Below are positions 63,096 through 64,000 of a stretch of 64,000 bases of DNA, in pieces; position 1 is the stretch's first letter, and the number at the start of each line of letters is the position of its first letter. Where the stretch lies: the NCBI GenBank assembly GCA_050043005.1, contig JBHJIZ010000005.1:7400-71399 (forward strand), given 5' to 3'. Origin of the DNA: Thermohalobaculum sp050043005 (GTDB lineage: Bacteria > Pseudomonadota > Alphaproteobacteria > Rhodobacterales > Rhodobacteraceae). The position numbers were made by a program, and so were the translations under genes. Below the pieces are notes generated by a model, which had not been told where the DNA came from, searched no databases, and saw only the letters and a program-made list of their open reading frames with translations.

Positions 63096-63806
63096 ATGAA
63101 GTACCTCGCCCGCAATCTGATCGCCGCCGTCACGGGTCTTGTTTGTAGCGCAGCAAGCGCTGCTCCCGTGATCATACTCTCTGGCGAGGTAAATGGGCAG
63201 GGCCCCGGCTCGCTGATCGAGGAAACCCCCGTCATATCGATCCCAACAGGCGCAGTGCTGGTCTTCAATGATCCGACAGGGCAGACGCAAACCATCGCGG
63301 GACCATTCGAAGGTCCGATTAACGCCGATAGGACCGCGGATACTGCCCCAGCTTCGGGACTCGATCGATTGATTGCGTCTCGCTCTGCCGAGCAGTCTCT
63401 GCTTGGAGCGATTCGTACCGCACCGGGTCTAGCGCCGACTGAGGCAGAACTTATCAGCATAGCGCAATCGTCTGTTCAATGCCTTGCATCCGGGGTCAAG
63501 GCGCGGCTTTGGCGACCGGAGACACTGAACGCCGACAGCTTCTTCAAAGTGACTCACGCGAACAGCGGAGCTGTGGCCGGGTCCGTATGGCATGACGGTA
63601 CTCAACAAGTCGATTGGCCGTCCGAGGTACCGTTGATCTCAGGTGCGCACTATCGGGTCGAGTTGGAGATCGCGCCACGCCCGGTGGAGATCACGCTATT
63701 CCTCGCACCGCGTACGTTCGACACCGACACCGATCTGGCGTCCTGGATGGGGCGAGTCGGATGTCGACGCCAGGCCTTTGCCTTGCTGGACAGAATCATC
63801 GATTAA
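63096..63806 (+). CDS. Secreted protein linked to CHAT/cyclase module, unknown
   Basis: A 236-residue exported protein with signal MKYLARNLIAAVTGLVCSA and cleavage near ASA-AP. Residues about 45-70 (PTGAVLVFNDPTGQTQTIAG) resemble a beta-rich segment of other alphaproteobacterial exported proteins, in which a GxxLxLLDxxGxTRxLxGP pattern is common. The middle is Ala/Ser-rich; the C-terminus is predicted beta (HYRVELEIAPRPVEITLFLA). Two Cys (residues about 129 and 223) could form a disulfide. It is translated with the cyclase (10-base gap). No enzyme motif is visible. Confidence 0.65.
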   Translation: MKYLARNLIAAVTGLVCSAASAAPVIILSGEVNGQGPGSLIEETPVISIPTGAVLVFNDPTGQTQTIAGPFEGPINADRTADTAPASGLDRLIASRSAEQSLLGAIRTAPGLAPTEAELISIAQSSVQCLASGVKARLWRPETLNADSFFKVTHANSGAVAGSVWHDGTQQVDWPSEVPLISGAHYRVELEIAPRPVEITLFLAPRTFDTDTDLASWMGRVGCRRQAFALLDRIID

Positions 63807-63828
63807 TACATGGCCGAAACGATCTTAA

Positions 63829-63890
63829 AGGTTTTGCGCAGGCGTCGTCACACCGGACAGACAGCCCGAGCTGGGCACCCGCAAAAACCT
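63829..63890. repeat. Imperfect inverted repeat downstream of the secreted-protein gene
   Basis: AGGTTTTGCG (63829-63838) and CGCAAAAACCT (63880-63890) are inverted copies differing by one extra A. They could end the cyclase transcript or mark the left end of the IS-like element whose transposase starts at 63939. A TTAA lies immediately before the left arm. Confidence 0.35.
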
Positions 63891-63916
63891 ACCGGATCAG
63901 ATCGGCTTATGATTCA

Positions 63917-63940
63917 ATGACCGCAAGGAGGTGCGGTCAT
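63917..63940 (+). promoter_or_regulatory. Hairpin with the ribosome binding site in its loop
   Basis: ATGACCGCA (63917-63925) and TGCGGTCAT (63932-63940) pair perfectly around the loop AGGAGG (63926-63931), the Shine-Dalgarno sequence of the transposase. The start codon begins in the last two bases of the right arm, so the hairpin can limit translation. Confidence 0.7.
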
Positions 63941-64000
63941 GAATCCCAGCAGTCTTTTCAGCCTTTCAGATCATCTCGAGCGTCTGAGCAATGACGGTGA
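63939..64000 (+). CDS. N-terminus of a probable IS5-family transposase (partial)
   Basis: Twenty codons are present, beginning MNPSSLFSLSDHLERLSNDG, before the window ends. The pattern LF-x2-DHL-x-RLS-x2-GDP, of which the start is seen, is common at the N-terminus of IS5-family transposases of Rhodobacteraceae. The ribosome binding site AGGAGG is inside a hairpin loop. The insertion would follow the cyclase operon. The call rests on a short stretch; it needs the following sequence. Confidence 0.5.
   Translation, partial: MNPSSLFSLSDHLERLSNDG

Noticed and set aside
1..64000. rRNA, tRNA, CRISPR arrays and classical riboswitches
   Set aside because: I read the intergenic regions for tRNA T-loop motifs, direct-repeat arrays and known riboswitch cores and found none. 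A covariance-model scan would settle this.

Overview
The window looks like a chromosomal segment of a Roseobacter-type alphaproteobacterium (Rhodobacteraceae). The evidence is the high G+C, the rne / amiC / PBP1A / prfB neighbourhood, the accBC / aat / DUF2155 / MlaD-like / NDUFA12 / tgt neighbourhood, an RNase E whose S1 domain carries a long acidic insertion, and alphaproteobacterial LexA (GTTC-N7-GTTC) and CtrA (TTAA-N7-TTAA) motifs. I saw no rRNA, tRNA or CRISPR array.

Layout. 1-7.8 kb: desaturase, a 42-codon membrane ORF behind an SOS-type promoter, recG, CYTH-CHAD protein, and ligA interrupted by an in-frame amber codon. 7.8-20.4 kb: prfB, two EamA exporters, PBP1A and AmiC, then rne (divergent) and an aminotransferase. 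20.5-32.3 kb: periplasmic M48 protease and DsbA-like protein, accBC, aat, DUF2155 / MlaD-like / NDUFA12, tgt, a SufT/SufA pair with a parS-like site and a CtrA-type box between them, tpiA, an HhH protein behind PhaR-like operators, and gluQ. 32.3-41.9 kb: a large AsmA-like protein and a catabolic block (SDR, two metallo-beta-lactamase hydrolases, isocitrate-lyase-family enzyme, PrpF-family isomerase) with an LprI-like gene inside it. 42.1-56.3 kb: a gluconate/idonate-type locus. 56.5-63.8 kb: a DUF1499 lipoprotein and a CHAT-protease lipoprotein / CHASE2 adenylate cyclase / secreted protein trio. The right edge enters a probable IS5-family element.

In the sugar-acid locus, two LacI-type regulators sit beside an ABC importer, gluconokinase, 6-phosphogluconate dehydrogenase, gluconate 5-dehydrogenase-like and L-idonate 5-dehydrogenase-like genes and an SMP-30 lactonase. 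The operator TGTTAYCGATAWCA occurs four times in its intergenic regions, and a second palindrome precedes the second regulator. This fits lactone hydrolysis, interconversion of idonate, 5-ketogluconate and gluconate, then phosphorylation and entry to the pentose phosphate pathway.

The observations I would check first are: two otherwise intact genes (ligA and a lacI-type regulator) each broken by one in-frame TAG although TAG is an ordinary terminator here; the SOS-promoter micro-ORF next to recG; parS plus CtrA motifs in a 57-bp gap; the CHAT/cyclase/secreted-protein module; and a transposase leader whose ribosome binding site lies in a hairpin loop.
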